Made by a program: the position numbers and the translations under genes
Assembly: GCA_910579935.1 (NCBI GenBank)
Contig: CAJTVQ010000022.1
Span: 1-62,748 of the forward strand
Reading direction: 5' to 3'
DNA from: an uncultured Lachnospiraceae bacterium
GTDB taxonomy: Bacteria; Bacillota; Clostridia; Lachnospirales; Lachnospiraceae
DNA length: 62,748 bases
Part shown: positions 1 through 8,032 of the stretch, piece after piece
Position numbering within the stretch: the stretch's first letter is position 1
Layout of the letters: the number at the start of each line of letters is the position of its first letter
Notes under the pieces: model-generated
The model's database searches: none
What the model was told of the DNA's origin: nothing
The model's input: the letters and a program-made list of their open reading frames with translations, nothing else

Positions 1-86
1 TTGTGAACTCATCCTGCGTCAAAGTGTAAAGTTATTTCTTAACAGTTCCTAAGCATCCCCAAATGATACTTTCGTGGATTCTGTAC

Positions 87-314
87 TCAGGTATTCTCCT
101 GCTTTCGAATAGCCACATGGTAATAACACATCAGTTTCAAAATGACAGCAACGAACCTGTCTTTCAGCTCAATGTGTTTATCGCTGCTCAGCAGATAATA
201 CTCCACATCAAAAAACTGCCCACCATTGCCCGGTTTCACCTGTTCCGGGAGAAAATCCATGATAAAGCATGGCTTCTTCAGTAATGCATTGATTCTCTCC
301 GTTTTACTTTCCAT
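87..314 (-). CDS. small hypothetical protein (75 aa)
   Basis: I do not recognise a named family. The product is soluble-looking and of mixed charge, with a hydrophobic stretch near residues 56-66 (VAVILKLMCYYHV). It starts 21 bases downstream of the small ORF at 336-449 on the same strand, so the two may be co-transcribed. The ribosome site is weak (AGGTAG about 7 bases before the ATG). The protein ends abruptly after AIRKQENT, so it may be the N-terminal part of a longer gene cut by a frameshift. The regular coding feel of the sequence, rather than any motif, is why it is listed. Confidence 0.45.
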   Translation of the reverse strand: MESKTERINALLKKPCFIMDFLPEQVKPGNGGQFFDVEYYLLSSDKHIELKDRFVAVILKLMCYYHVAIRKQENT

Positions 315-335
315 CTTGTACTACCTGTTACTGAC

Positions 336-449
336 TTACATGATCAGAATTGATATTACTTTTTTCTTTCGGTTTATCACTTTGTTTACCCACAAATCAA
401 CAAAGATTTCCGTAATATCTGCAATCATATCTATGATAAAATCAACCAT
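336..449 (-). CDS. 37-aa amphipathic mini-protein
   Basis: The ATG at 449 is chosen over a longer reading because GAAGGAG lies 6 bases upstream of it. The first 20 residues (starting MVDFIIDMIADITEIF) alternate hydrophobic and acidic residues, as expected of a membrane-surface or membrane-spanning helix. A basic tail (NRKKK) follows. The length and charge pattern suit a small membrane-associated peptide, possibly toxin-like. It lies just upstream of the 75-aa ORF at 87-314 on the same strand. Function unknown. Confidence 0.5.
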   Translation of the reverse strand: MVDFIIDMIADITEIFVDLWVNKVINRKKKVISILIM

Positions 450-603
450 CTTACACTCCTTCACATTCTTGTTATACGGTTCCCCGATCAGCCGGAAAGC
501 CGGGGAAGCAATACCATTATACCCCAAGTCCGACGCAAGTTCTACTAAAGTGCGTCATTTTTCTCAATTTATTACCTGTCATGTTCATTCTGGATAATAT
601 TTA

Positions 604-790
604 CTTTTCAAAGTTCATCCGACTGGTGAATCTTAGTCGGGAGGCTCAAGATTCCGAGAGCCTATAATAGATACGGGCTATATTGCCAGGAGGGTCAGTG
701 CCAATTTCAAGGTTATAGGAAAAAGAGCGCTTCCGAAATCAGCAGCAAGGGGTTTTTGCGCCCTAAAATAAGGAGGCCGGCATGGAAAAA
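604..790 (+). other. structured gene-free stretch, possible RNA leader or remnant
   Basis: No ORF here looks coding. Several hairpins can be drawn on the plus strand: CCGACT/AGTCGG around 620-641 and AGGCTC/GAGCCT around 644-665, followed by a GGGC...GCC region and purine-rich single-stranded segments. A good ribosome site (AAGGAGG) sits before an ATG at 782, but that frame runs straight into a terminator hairpin. This resembles a riboswitch-type leader whose gene has been lost. I could not match it to a known class with confidence. Confidence 0.3.
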
Positions 791-851
791 AGATTTCCCG
801 CAGAAGAGTCCATGCTGAAAAGCACGGAATTCTGCGGGAAATATCTTTTTT
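786..851. terminator. bidirectional rho-independent terminator
   Basis: A long stem pairs 791-805 (AGATTTCCCGCAGAA) with 830-846 (TTCTGCGGGAAATATCT), with one bulge. It is flanked by a T run on the plus strand at 846-851 and an A run at 786-791 that becomes a T run on the minus strand. It most likely ends the minus-strand transcript of the exported-protein gene at 912-1748. Confidence 0.75.
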
Positions 852-911
852 GGGGAAGCAGGTCTAAAAAATATCATTTCCCGACAGCCCCTTCCAAAAT
901 ATTATCCACTC

Positions 912-1748
912 TTAATAAACAATCACACTCTCATCTTCCACTTCACCAACTGCATGATCCAGTACATCCAGTGCAGATTCCGTAATTCTTCGCGAAGTAT
1001 CTGTAATAAATCCTAAAAACGTCTGATCATACCGCGAAAAAGACATATTGACAATTTCTCCGTTCTCACCGATGACATCCACTGAAATCGTCGGATCGTT
1101 TCCGGAATATCCCTGACAATTGTACTCTACCCTGTCAACTGAACTGTCCATCAGCTTACACTCTTCCGTTTTCTTTCTGGCAAGTTCCGCATAAATGCCG
1201 TAGTCTTTTTCTAATGCTGCATCATAGCCAAGGGGAACGTTTACCTCCAGCATCCTGCCATAGCAAATATTGAACGGCTCTCCTGTCACGGCATCTATCA
1301 TGTATGTCCATCTTGTGCTCTCAGGCGTTTGTTCTTTCTCAAACAGAACATCACCCGCCCAAAAAGCGCGCGGGAAGGTCACAGTTCCCGGATTATACAT
1401 CATATATACATAAGCGCCTTCCAGATCCAGCCCGAACACATTCCTCAGATACTGCTCACCCACCCTGGCTGCCTCTTCCATCGTTAAATCCATGTCGGTG
1501 GGGGTTCCGGTATTGAGACTGTCCATGCTTACATGATAATTTACTTTTACCTTGTTCCCTTCCCCTGTTTCTGGCTCTGACAACGTGGCTGCCAGACTAT
1601 CTGAAACCTGGTAACTGGTAGGAACTGTCTCCACTTGTCCGGCTCTCGCCTCCATAGCTGCTTCCGCCGCTGCATTGAAAAGGAATGTGCCTGCACCGAT
1701 AATGGCGCATGTCGTTACTGTTAATTTTAAAATATTTTTTCGTTTCAT
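912..1748 (-). CDS. exported protein linked to two-component system
   Basis: The product is 278 aa. The start at 1748 (MKRKNILKLT) is preferred because GAAGGAG precedes it; a longer reading from 1808 has no support. An N-terminal signal sequence (basic KRK, then a hydrophobic stretch to about residue 27, AAAEAA) predicts export. There is no clear lipobox cysteine. The body is acidic and has no domain I can name. It contains a repeated short pattern of the type T-x-E-A-A-x-x-G-E-x-Y and V-D-x-x-x-G-E, reminiscent of PepSY-like folds. It is the third gene after a response regulator and a histidine kinase on the same strand, 101 bases downstream. It may be the regulated output or an accessory sensor. 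Confidence 0.75.
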   Translation of the reverse strand: MKRKNILKLTVTTCAIIGAGTFLFNAAAEAAMEARAGQVETVPTSYQVSDSLAATLSEPETGEGNKVKVNYHVSMDSLNTGTPTDMDLTMEEAARVGEQYLRNVFGLDLEGAYVYMMYNPGTVTFPRAFWAGDVLFEKEQTPESTRWTYMIDAVTGEPFNICYGRMLEVNVPLGYDAALEKDYGIYAELARKKTEECKLMDSSVDRVEYNCQGYSGNDPTISVDVIGENGEIVNMSFSRYDQTFLGFITDTSRRITESALDVLDHAVGEVEDESVIVY

Positions 1749-1849
1749 AGGTAAAACTCCTTCCTGAATGTTTTTGATATATACACTATAAAGGCACTTT
1801 ATATCCAAAAAACATCAGAGTTGTTATAAACTTGTAAAACTTTTCCCTT

Positions 1850-3259
1850 TTATGTCTGCGGGAAATGCAGACTCACTATAGTTCCTTTTCCCGGCTCCGA
1901 TACAAATGTCAGCTCTGTGTGGTGAAGCTGTACGATTCTCTCACAGATGGAAAGTCCAAGCCCTGCCCCGCCGGCTGCACGGCTGCGCGCTTTGTCTACA
2001 CGATAAAAAGCTTCTTTTATATGGGATATCTGATCCGGCTCCATGCCAATACCATGATCCTCCACTTCCACTGCGATCCCGGATTCCTCCGAATAAACCG
2101 AAACATATATTTCTCCTTCCGGCTGACTGGCTTTTATTGCGTTGTCAATCAGATTGTTTAACAGAATTAAAAGCTGCTCCATATTTCCCCTGATAAGAAA
2201 ATTCCCGGTTCTGACATAAGACAGATTGATTCTCTTTTCCGCCGCTTTTACATGCATCACCTTCCCGGACTGCTCAAAAAGCACATTCACGGAACAGTCT
2301 TCCTCCTCCATTTCCATTTCACCCTTCCTAAGCAGCGCCATATCAAGAAGCTGATAAGCCATGTTCTGAAGCCTGCTGCACTCTGACATGATAAACTGTG
2401 TACATTCATAACGTTCTTCCTCTGTTACCGGCACTTTCTGAATGTACTCCGCATACCCATAAATAGCGGTTAACGGAATTCGTAATTCATGGGAAAAATT
2501 GTCAATAAACTGCTGTTTCTGTTCCGCAATGTCCTGAAGATGCCGAATCTGCGTTTCCACCTGTTCCGCCATCAGATTAAAATTGTGCGCCACACTGGCA
2601 ATTTCATCCTTTCCCTGAACCGAAAGCCTGCTTTCGTAGTTTCCGCCTGCTATCTTTGCAGAAGCGCTGGAAATCTGCCTTAACGGACGAAAGATAAAAT
2701 TCAGGAATTGAAGAAGAAAAAAAGCCATAACGAGCATCATCACCGCACCCATTAAAAAAAGGATATTTTTGGTATGACGCCATGACGAAACGGTATCACC
2801 CAGGCTTCCAATATACATTAGTCCATAATCCTGCCACGGTTCCGGAAAACTGCCATAAACACAAAGAATCGGGGAGGTTTCGTTTTCCATATAGACAATC
2901 CTCTCCTGCATGTATTCTGTATCTGGCGGAAAATCCATATTCTTTTTTGGCATAAGCGCAGAACTTTTATAGATCCATTCTCCGGAAAAAGCCACTGCAA
3001 GTCCGCTTCCCTTTCCCTGTAAATATCGAATGTAAGAACTCATCAGCTGATCTATCTTTTCTTCCGCATTGTTTCCCCGCTGCTCCAATGCCTGTATGTC
3101 TCCGATTAGAGATGACGCAATGACATAATGTTCTGCCAGACATCTGTCCCTGACAGTAGAGAGCCTGTCATTTAGAATGACAATTGAAACAATTAAGATC
3201 ATAGAATTGAGAAAGACAAGAAATAAACTCAGCATAACGAAAAAAATCCCTTTTTTCAT
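1850..3259 (-). CDS. sensor histidine kinase (HAMP, HisKA, HATPase)
   Basis: A 469-aa membrane sensor kinase that should phosphorylate the response regulator encoded just upstream. Transmembrane helix 1 covers about residues 5-30. An extracytoplasmic sensor domain of about 130 residues follows, then helix 2 at about 164-190 and a HAMP linker to about 240. The phosphoacceptor is His257 in the H box (FSHELRIPLTAIYG). The N box is NNLIDNAIKAS (368-378), and the G boxes are DHGIGM (401-406) and GAGLGLS (431-437). Its start codon overlaps the end of the regulator gene by 4 bases (ATGA), indicating translational coupling. The signal sensed is unknown. Confidence 0.93.
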   Translation of the reverse strand: MKKGIFFVMLSLFLVFLNSMILIVSIVILNDRLSTVRDRCLAEHYVIASSLIGDIQALEQRGNNAEEKIDQLMSSYIRYLQGKGSGLAVAFSGEWIYKSSALMPKKNMDFPPDTEYMQERIVYMENETSPILCVYGSFPEPWQDYGLMYIGSLGDTVSSWRHTKNILFLMGAVMMLVMAFFLLQFLNFIFRPLRQISSASAKIAGGNYESRLSVQGKDEIASVAHNFNLMAEQVETQIRHLQDIAEQKQQFIDNFSHELRIPLTAIYGYAEYIQKVPVTEEERYECTQFIMSECSRLQNMAYQLLDMALLRKGEMEMEEEDCSVNVLFEQSGKVMHVKAAEKRINLSYVRTGNFLIRGNMEQLLILLNNLIDNAIKASQPEGEIYVSVYSEESGIAVEVEDHGIGMEPDQISHIKEAFYRVDKARSRAAGGAGLGLSICERIVQLHHTELTFVSEPGKGTIVSLHFPQT

Positions 3260-3909
3260 TTCTGAGCCTCCAGCCGGTATCCAAGTTTGTACACTGTCTT
3301 GATATGATTTTCCAAATGCAGTTTATGGCGCAGTCTTTGTATATGAACGTCCACCGTACGGGTACCTCCGTCAAAATCATATCCCCATACCATATCCAGC
3401 AGCTTTTCTCTTGAAAGGGCAATATTCCGGTTTCGGATCAGCACCTCCAGCAGTTCATACTCTTTGGGCGTACATTCCACGGCTGTTCCCTTCAGGAAAA
3501 CCTGATGCCTGTCAAAATCACATTTCATATCCCCCAGCATAAATTCCGTCTCCACTTTCTTTGTCCGCCGCAGCACGGCTTCCACCCGGGCCGCCAGCTC
3601 TAACATCTGAAAAGGCTTTGTCAGATAATCGTCTGCCCCCATGGCCAGCCCCTTTAGTTTATCGGTCAGTCCGCTTTTCGCTGTCAGAAAAATAGCCGGA
3701 GTTCCGGATGCCCTTTCAAACACCTGATAGCCATCCAGGCCGGGCAGCATAATATCCAGCACAAGCAAATCAAATTTTCCATTCTCCAACAGCCTGCACG
3801 CAGATAATCCATCGAAAGCCTGCGTACAATGATGCCCTGTAAGATTCAAATTCTTACGTATCAATTCATTAATGGAAAATTCATCCTCCACAATCAGTAT
3901 TTCAGCCAA
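3256..3909 (-). CDS. OmpR-family response regulator
   Basis: A 217-aa transcriptional regulator with an N-terminal receiver domain and a C-terminal winged helix. Visible receiver residues are the acidic pair at about 8-9 (VEDE), the phosphorylation site Asp52 (LLVLDIMLPG), the conserved Thr in FLTAKS and Lys in LTKPF. The C-terminal part shows the OmpR/PhoB signature with the ending RTVDVHIQRLRHKL and YRLE. It is first in a three-gene operon with the kinase and the exported protein. The upstream divergent region carries an inverted repeat (3972-3999). Confidence 0.95.
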   Translation of the reverse strand: MAEILIVEDEFSINELIRKNLNLTGHHCTQAFDGLSACRLLENGKFDLLVLDIMLPGLDGYQVFERASGTPAIFLTAKSGLTDKLKGLAMGADDYLTKPFQMLELAARVEAVLRRTKKVETEFMLGDMKCDFDRHQVFLKGTAVECTPKEYELLEVLIRNRNIALSREKLLDMVWGYDFDGGTRTVDVHIQRLRHKLHLENHIKTVYKLGYRLEAQK

Positions 3910-3971
3910 TTTCTATCCACTCCTTATCGTATAATGAAAAAGTATATCATAAAAATGTTTCGAAATTGTAA

Positions 3972-3999
3972 TGTTCATGGTAAAATAATGACATGAACA
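3972..3999. promoter_or_regulatory. inverted repeat in divergent intergenic region
   Basis: TGTTCATG (3972-3979) and CATGAACA (3992-3999) are perfect 8-base arms separated by 12 AT-rich bases. They lie between the divergently transcribed response regulator and Fpg-like genes. The arrangement suits an operator for a dimeric regulator. Which protein binds is not known. Confidence 0.5.
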
Positions 4000-4031
4000 A
4001 TCCAGCAAGTCTTTAACAGGGAGGAACTAAT

Positions 4032-4856
4032 ATGTTAGAGCTGCCAGAAAGCTATACAATATCCGGCCAGATCAGGAAAAATCTGGCAGGGAAAATAATA
4101 AGTTATATTGAAGTATTACATACACCTCACCGTTTCGCATTCTTTCACGGCGATATTAAAAACTATGGAAACTTATTGGAAGGACAAACGGTTATGGATG
4201 CGGCCTGTCACGGCGGCATGATTGAAATGGATACCGAGGATTGTATGGTCGTGTTTACCGACGGTGCATATCCCAAATATTATGAAGATAAAAAGAAATT
4301 TCCGAAAAAACATCAACTGGCCATTTACTTTGATGATGAGACGGCTGTTTTTGTGTCAATACAAATGTACGGCGCGATCTATGCATTTCCGAAGGGGAAA
4401 TGTACAGAAAGTTACTATATATCCTCCAGCAGTAAGATCGATCCGCTATGTGATGCATTTACTTTTGACTATTTTCGGAGTCTTTATCCGGGTAATCATA
4501 AGAAATTAACCGCAAAGGCATTCCTTGCCACAGAACAGAGAATACCGGGCCTTGGAAACGGGGTATTGCAGGATATCTTGTGGGATGCCGGAATAGATCC
4601 GCGCTTTGACATGAGAGAAGCTTCCGAAACAGACTTTATGGCATTATATGCTTCAGTAAGGAAAGTCCTGAAGCAAATGTGCGAACAGGGCGGACGGGAT
4701 ACGGAAAAGGACTTATTTGGACAAAAAGGGAACTATACTACCCAGTTAAGTAAAAATTCACTATTTCAGCCATGTACCAAATGCGGACACGAAATCCGCA
4801 AAGCGAATTTCCTGGGCGGGACAGTGTATTATTGTGAGAATTGTCAGAAAAAGTGA
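4032..4856 (+). CDS. Fpg/Nei-family protein lacking catalytic proline
   Basis: A 274-aa member of the formamidopyrimidine-DNA glycosylase/endonuclease VIII superfamily, which normally removes oxidised bases. The N terminus is MLELPES. The canonical enzymes begin MPELPE and use the exposed Pro as nucleophile; here that position is Leu, while the following Glu is kept. The beta-hairpin catalytic Lys (usual RRGKYL) also seems replaced (HGGMIEM). The helix-two-turn-helix segment (GLGNGVLQDILW, about 170-181) and a C-terminal zinc finger with C-x2-C-x16-C-x2-C spacing are intact, but the finger's usual Arg (RGT) reads GGT. Clostridial relatives with the same N terminus exist, from memory, so this is a subfamily trait rather than a local mutation. 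The activity is uncertain. GGGAGG precedes the start. Confidence 0.8.
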   Translation: MLELPESYTISGQIRKNLAGKIISYIEVLHTPHRFAFFHGDIKNYGNLLEGQTVMDAACHGGMIEMDTEDCMVVFTDGAYPKYYEDKKKFPKKHQLAIYFDDETAVFVSIQMYGAIYAFPKGKCTESYYISSSSKIDPLCDAFTFDYFRSLYPGNHKKLTAKAFLATEQRIPGLGNGVLQDILWDAGIDPRFDMREASETDFMALYASVRKVLKQMCEQGGRDTEKDLFGQKGNYTTQLSKNSLFQPCTKCGHEIRKANFLGGTVYYCENCQKK

Positions 4857-4909
4857 AATACTGCATGATAAAAAGCAGGGGCCGCACCGCTTCAGCGCCC
4901 CAAAATACC

Positions 4910-4937
4910 GGATAACCGGCCTGTCAGCCGGTTATCC
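4910..4937. terminator. hairpin between convergent genes
   Basis: GGATAACCGGC (4910-4920) pairs perfectly with GCCGGTTATCC (4927-4937) around a 6-base loop. It lies between the convergent Fpg-like and Ca2+ ATPase genes. There is no long T run on either side, so termination efficiency is uncertain. Confidence 0.6.
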
Positions 4938-5002
4938 GCGGTCATAATATGGTTTGGCGCAAGTTCTTCCATTTGACTGGCCGATTTACTATACACGGGC
5001 AA

Positions 5003-7711
5003 TTACTGGGCTTTCACCCAATCCCTTTCTCCCACCTCCCCACATTCTTCCTCTTTCTTTCCTCTTTCCGCAGCGCCTCCAATCAGCAGCAGTTCATGCA
5101 CCACCAAAGGCATTGCCGACAGCAGTACAAGTATGCCCCATTCCCTTAAAGACAGACGGCTCGTACCAAACAGTGTCACGAAATAAGGAATTTCCGTCAC
5201 CAGCGCCTGCAGGGCGACTCCCAGCGTGCAGGCAAATATCATATACCGGTTGGCCAGATGGTTCATCCGGAACACTGATTTATTCACATCCCTCATTCCG
5301 ATCGCATGGAACAGCTGACTCATGCCGAGCACCGTAAACGCATGGGTCTGCGCCTTGTTCAGGACATCCGGAAGCCGCAGCGCCGTTTCGATACTATGGA
5401 TGCTGACCGGAAGCCCCCGTGCCGTCAGAACGTCATAAGGTACCTGCAAAAACGCCGTAATGCTGACGGCTGCGATAACCATTCCGTAGCAGAGCGTGCA
5501 GGCCAGTCCCCCATGGGCAAACAGATTCTCATCGCTCTTTCGCGGCTTCTGACGCATCAGCTGCTTCCCGTCATTCTCATCCACTCCCAGCGCCAGCGCC
5601 GGAAGGGAATCGGTGATCAGATTAATCCAAAGAATGTGGCTGGCCTTAAGCGGGGAAGGAAATCCGGCGAGAATAGCAGCCAGCATCGTAATAATCTCTC
5701 CAAAATTAGAAGAAAGCAGAAACAGGATAGCTTTCCGTATATTTTCATAAATCCCTCTCCCTTCCTCGATCGCTTTTTTAATCGTGGCAAAATTATCATC
5801 CGTCAGAACCATATCCGAGGCATTCTTCGCCACATCGGTTCCGTTCATCCCCATGGCTATGCCGATATCCGCCGCCTTTAAAGAAGGCGCATCGTTCACC
5901 CCGTCTCCCGTCATCGCCACGATCTTCCCCTTTTTCCTGAGTGCGTTTACGATCTTCACTTTATGTTCCGGCGATACTCTCGCATAAACCTTTATGTGTT
6001 CTGCCCTTTCGGCAAATTCCGCCTCATCCAGCTTATCCAGTTCGCTGCCGCTCAGGCATTCCTCCCGGCTTCCGGCTATGCCCAGCTCCTTTGCGATGGC
6101 GTATGCCGTATCGATATGGTCGCCTGTTATCATCACGGTATCCACACCGGCGCTGCGGAACACTGCTACCGCTTCCGCCGCTTCCGGTCTGGCCGGATCG
6201 ATCATGCCGGTTAATCCGATAAAAGTCAGTTCCCGCTCTTCCGGAAGCGATGCATCCTCTCTCATTGCTACCGCCAGTACCCTGAGCGCCTCCGACGACA
6301 TCTGTCCCGCGGCGTGAAGGATCTCCCGCCTTGCCGATTCCGTCATGGTCACTTTCTTCCCCCTGCTAAACAGATATTTGGAACACCGCAGCACTTCTTC
6401 CGTACCGCCTTTGGTATAAGCTACCCTTCCGTTTCTTCCTCTATGCAGCGTCGTCATCATCTTCCGGTCGGAATCAAAAGCCTTCTCATCCGTTCTGGGA
6501 TAATCCCGCTCCAATGCCTCCCGTTCCATATGATATTTTGAACCCAGGTCCAGCAAGGCCAGTTCCGTAGGATCCCCGATTCTGCTTCCGCCTGCGGTCA
6601 CGCCGTCATTGCAGAGTACGCATCCCATCAGCAGTTCCCTGTGCCTTTCTGCATCCATATCCTCCGCTGCCAGGATCCGTCCGTCCATATAACACTTTTT
6701 CACCGTCATTTTATTCTGGGTCAGTGTTCCAGTCTTATCCGAACAGACCACATTTACGGCTCCCAGCGTTTCCACAGAAGGCAGCTTGCGGATAATCGTA
6801 TTTACCTTTACCATGCGGGACACACTCAGGGCCAGTACAATGGTCACAATAGCCGGAAGTCCCTCCGGAACTGCCGCCACGGCCAGAGATATGGCCGTTA
6901 AGAGCATATCGCCCACATCCCGCTTCTGCATCATGGCAACCACAAACAAAAAGACACAGATAAATACTGCCAGGCCGCTCAGCACTTTCCCCAAATCCGC
7001 CAAACGTTTCTGCAAAGGCGTCATCTCCTCCCTGGTACCGCTGAGCATACCTGCAATATGCCCAATCTGTGTATCCATTCCGGTAGCAACTACGATTCCT
7101 TCTCCCCGTCCGTAAGTAACGCTGGTAGACATATATGCCATGTTTTTACAATCCCCGATATCCGTTTTCCCCATGGCCACATATCCGGCATCCTTCTCCA
7201 CCGGCACCGACTCGCCTGTCAGCGCCGATTCCTCAATCTTCAGATTCATGGTTTTTGTCAGCCGCAGGTCGGCAGGCACCTGTCTGCCGGCTTCCAGGCA
7301 GACGATATCCCCCGGCACCAGCCCGCCTGCTTCTATCTCCTGCTGCCTGCCGTCCCTTTTCACAATGGCATGGGGACTTGTCAGTTTTTTTAACGCCTCA
7401 ATGGCTTTCCGCGCTTTTCCTTCCTGTACCACCCCCACAAAAGCATTGACCAGAATTACCGTCACGATAATTCCTGCATCCCCCGCTTCCCCCAGAAACA
7501 GGGACACTCCCATTGCCGCAAACAGGATAAAGATAAGCGGGTCATTGAGCTGCTCCATAAAAAGCGTAAACTGTGACTTTTCTTTCTTTTCCTGCAGCTG
7601 GTTGTTTCCGTATCTGGAAAGTCTTAACGAAGCTTCCATACTGCTTAAGCCCTTTTCCGTATCACATTTTAATGTACGCCCGACTTCGCGGACCTGTTGG
7701 TTTTCATACAT
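5003..7711 (-). CDS. P-type Ca2+-transporting ATPase (SERCA-like)
   Basis: A 902-aa P2A-type cation pump of the plasma membrane that should export Ca2+ at the cost of ATP. It shows the N-terminal cation-ATPase domain, the actuator loop TGES (165-168), and the M4 ion-binding motif PEGLPA (282-287). The phosphorylated residue is Asp325 in CSDKTGTLTQ. The hinge motif GDGVNDAPSLK follows, and the M6 motif NLITDSLPALALG carries the Asn and Asp Ca2+ ligands of SERCA. The full set of C-terminal helices is present and the length is normal. It stands alone on the minus strand, convergent with the Fpg-like gene. Its upstream region has a TATAAT box framed by a perfect 10-base inverted repeat, suggesting regulation at the promoter. 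Confidence 0.95.
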   Translation of the reverse strand: MYENQQVREVGRTLKCDTEKGLSSMEASLRLSRYGNNQLQEKKEKSQFTLFMEQLNDPLIFILFAAMGVSLFLGEAGDAGIIVTVILVNAFVGVVQEGKARKAIEALKKLTSPHAIVKRDGRQQEIEAGGLVPGDIVCLEAGRQVPADLRLTKTMNLKIEESALTGESVPVEKDAGYVAMGKTDIGDCKNMAYMSTSVTYGRGEGIVVATGMDTQIGHIAGMLSGTREEMTPLQKRLADLGKVLSGLAVFICVFLFVVAMMQKRDVGDMLLTAISLAVAAVPEGLPAIVTIVLALSVSRMVKVNTIIRKLPSVETLGAVNVVCSDKTGTLTQNKMTVKKCYMDGRILAAEDMDAERHRELLMGCVLCNDGVTAGGSRIGDPTELALLDLGSKYHMEREALERDYPRTDEKAFDSDRKMMTTLHRGRNGRVAYTKGGTEEVLRCSKYLFSRGKKVTMTESARREILHAAGQMSSEALRVLAVAMREDASLPEERELTFIGLTGMIDPARPEAAEAVAVFRSAGVDTVMITGDHIDTAYAIAKELGIAGSREECLSGSELDKLDEAEFAERAEHIKVYARVSPEHKVKIVNALRKKGKIVAMTGDGVNDAPSLKAADIGIAMGMNGTDVAKNASDMVLTDDNFATIKKAIEEGRGIYENIRKAILFLLSSNFGEIITMLAAILAGFPSPLKASHILWINLITDSLPALALGVDENDGKQLMRQKPRKSDENLFAHGGLACTLCYGMVIAAVSITAFLQVPYDVLTARGLPVSIHSIETALRLPDVLNKAQTHAFTVLGMSQLFHAIGMRDVNKSVFRMNHLANRYMIFACTLGVALQALVTEIPYFVTLFGTSRLSLREWGILVLLSAMPLVVHELLLIGGAAERGKKEEECGEVGERDWVKAQ

Positions 7712-7776
7712 ATATTTCCCTCCGTTCGTGCTTTGTACGTCAGTCTCATTCCTAACTTTGCCCCATGGTTCTTTAT

Positions 7777-7841
7777 ATGCTTGTACGAGACAAATTATAC
7801 TTGTTACTCTTCATATCCGATACCGTGAATTGTACAAGCAT
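7777..7841 (-). promoter_or_regulatory. Ca2+ ATPase promoter region framed by inverted repeat
   Basis: A TATAAT hexamer on the minus strand (7794-7799) lies 83 bases before the ATPase start; its -35 is weak. ATGCTTGTAC (7777-7786) and GTACAAGCAT (7832-7841) form a perfect 10-base inverted repeat that brackets this box. The wide spacing suggests two half-sites or a looped operator rather than a simple hairpin. Confidence 0.5.
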
Positions 7842-7944
7842 CTGCGCCCAGCCGCAGGCGGCTTTTCATACGCAAATGCCGTTTCCATGAGCGGCTGAAA
7901 GCTGTGAATCGCAACTACGCTCCTGTACGAAAGTCATTTTTTTC

Positions 7945-7973
7945 TTGACACAGTTATCATGCCGCGCTATAAT
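7945..7973 (+). promoter_or_regulatory. consensus sigma-70 promoter for marR-MATE
   Basis: TTGACA (7945-7950) and TATAAT (7968-7973) are separated by exactly 17 bases, a perfect vegetative promoter match. It would drive the MarR-type regulator and the MATE exporter. Confidence 0.85.
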
Positions 7974-7987
7974 GTAGCTTGCTACAT
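7972..7987 (+). promoter_or_regulatory. probable MarR operator overlapping -10 and +1
   Basis: ATGTAGC-TT-GCTACAT is an inverted repeat with 7-base perfect arms. It overlaps the end of the TATAAT box and the likely transcription start. MarR-type regulators commonly repress their own operon from such a site, so autorepression of marR and the exporter is inferred. Confidence 0.65.
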
Positions 7988-8032
7988 ATAAACCCATAAG
8001 GGAGCCGAGTAGCAAGAGAGGAAGCAGACAAA

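Noticed and set aside
604..790. M-box, ZTP or cobalamin riboswitch identity
   Set aside because: Short stretches resemble these classes, but the conserved core sequences do not line up, so no class was assigned.
782..985. Plus-strand 67-codon ORF with a good ribosome site
   Set aside because: It runs through a strong terminator hairpin and then antisense into the exported protein gene; the composition is not coding-like.
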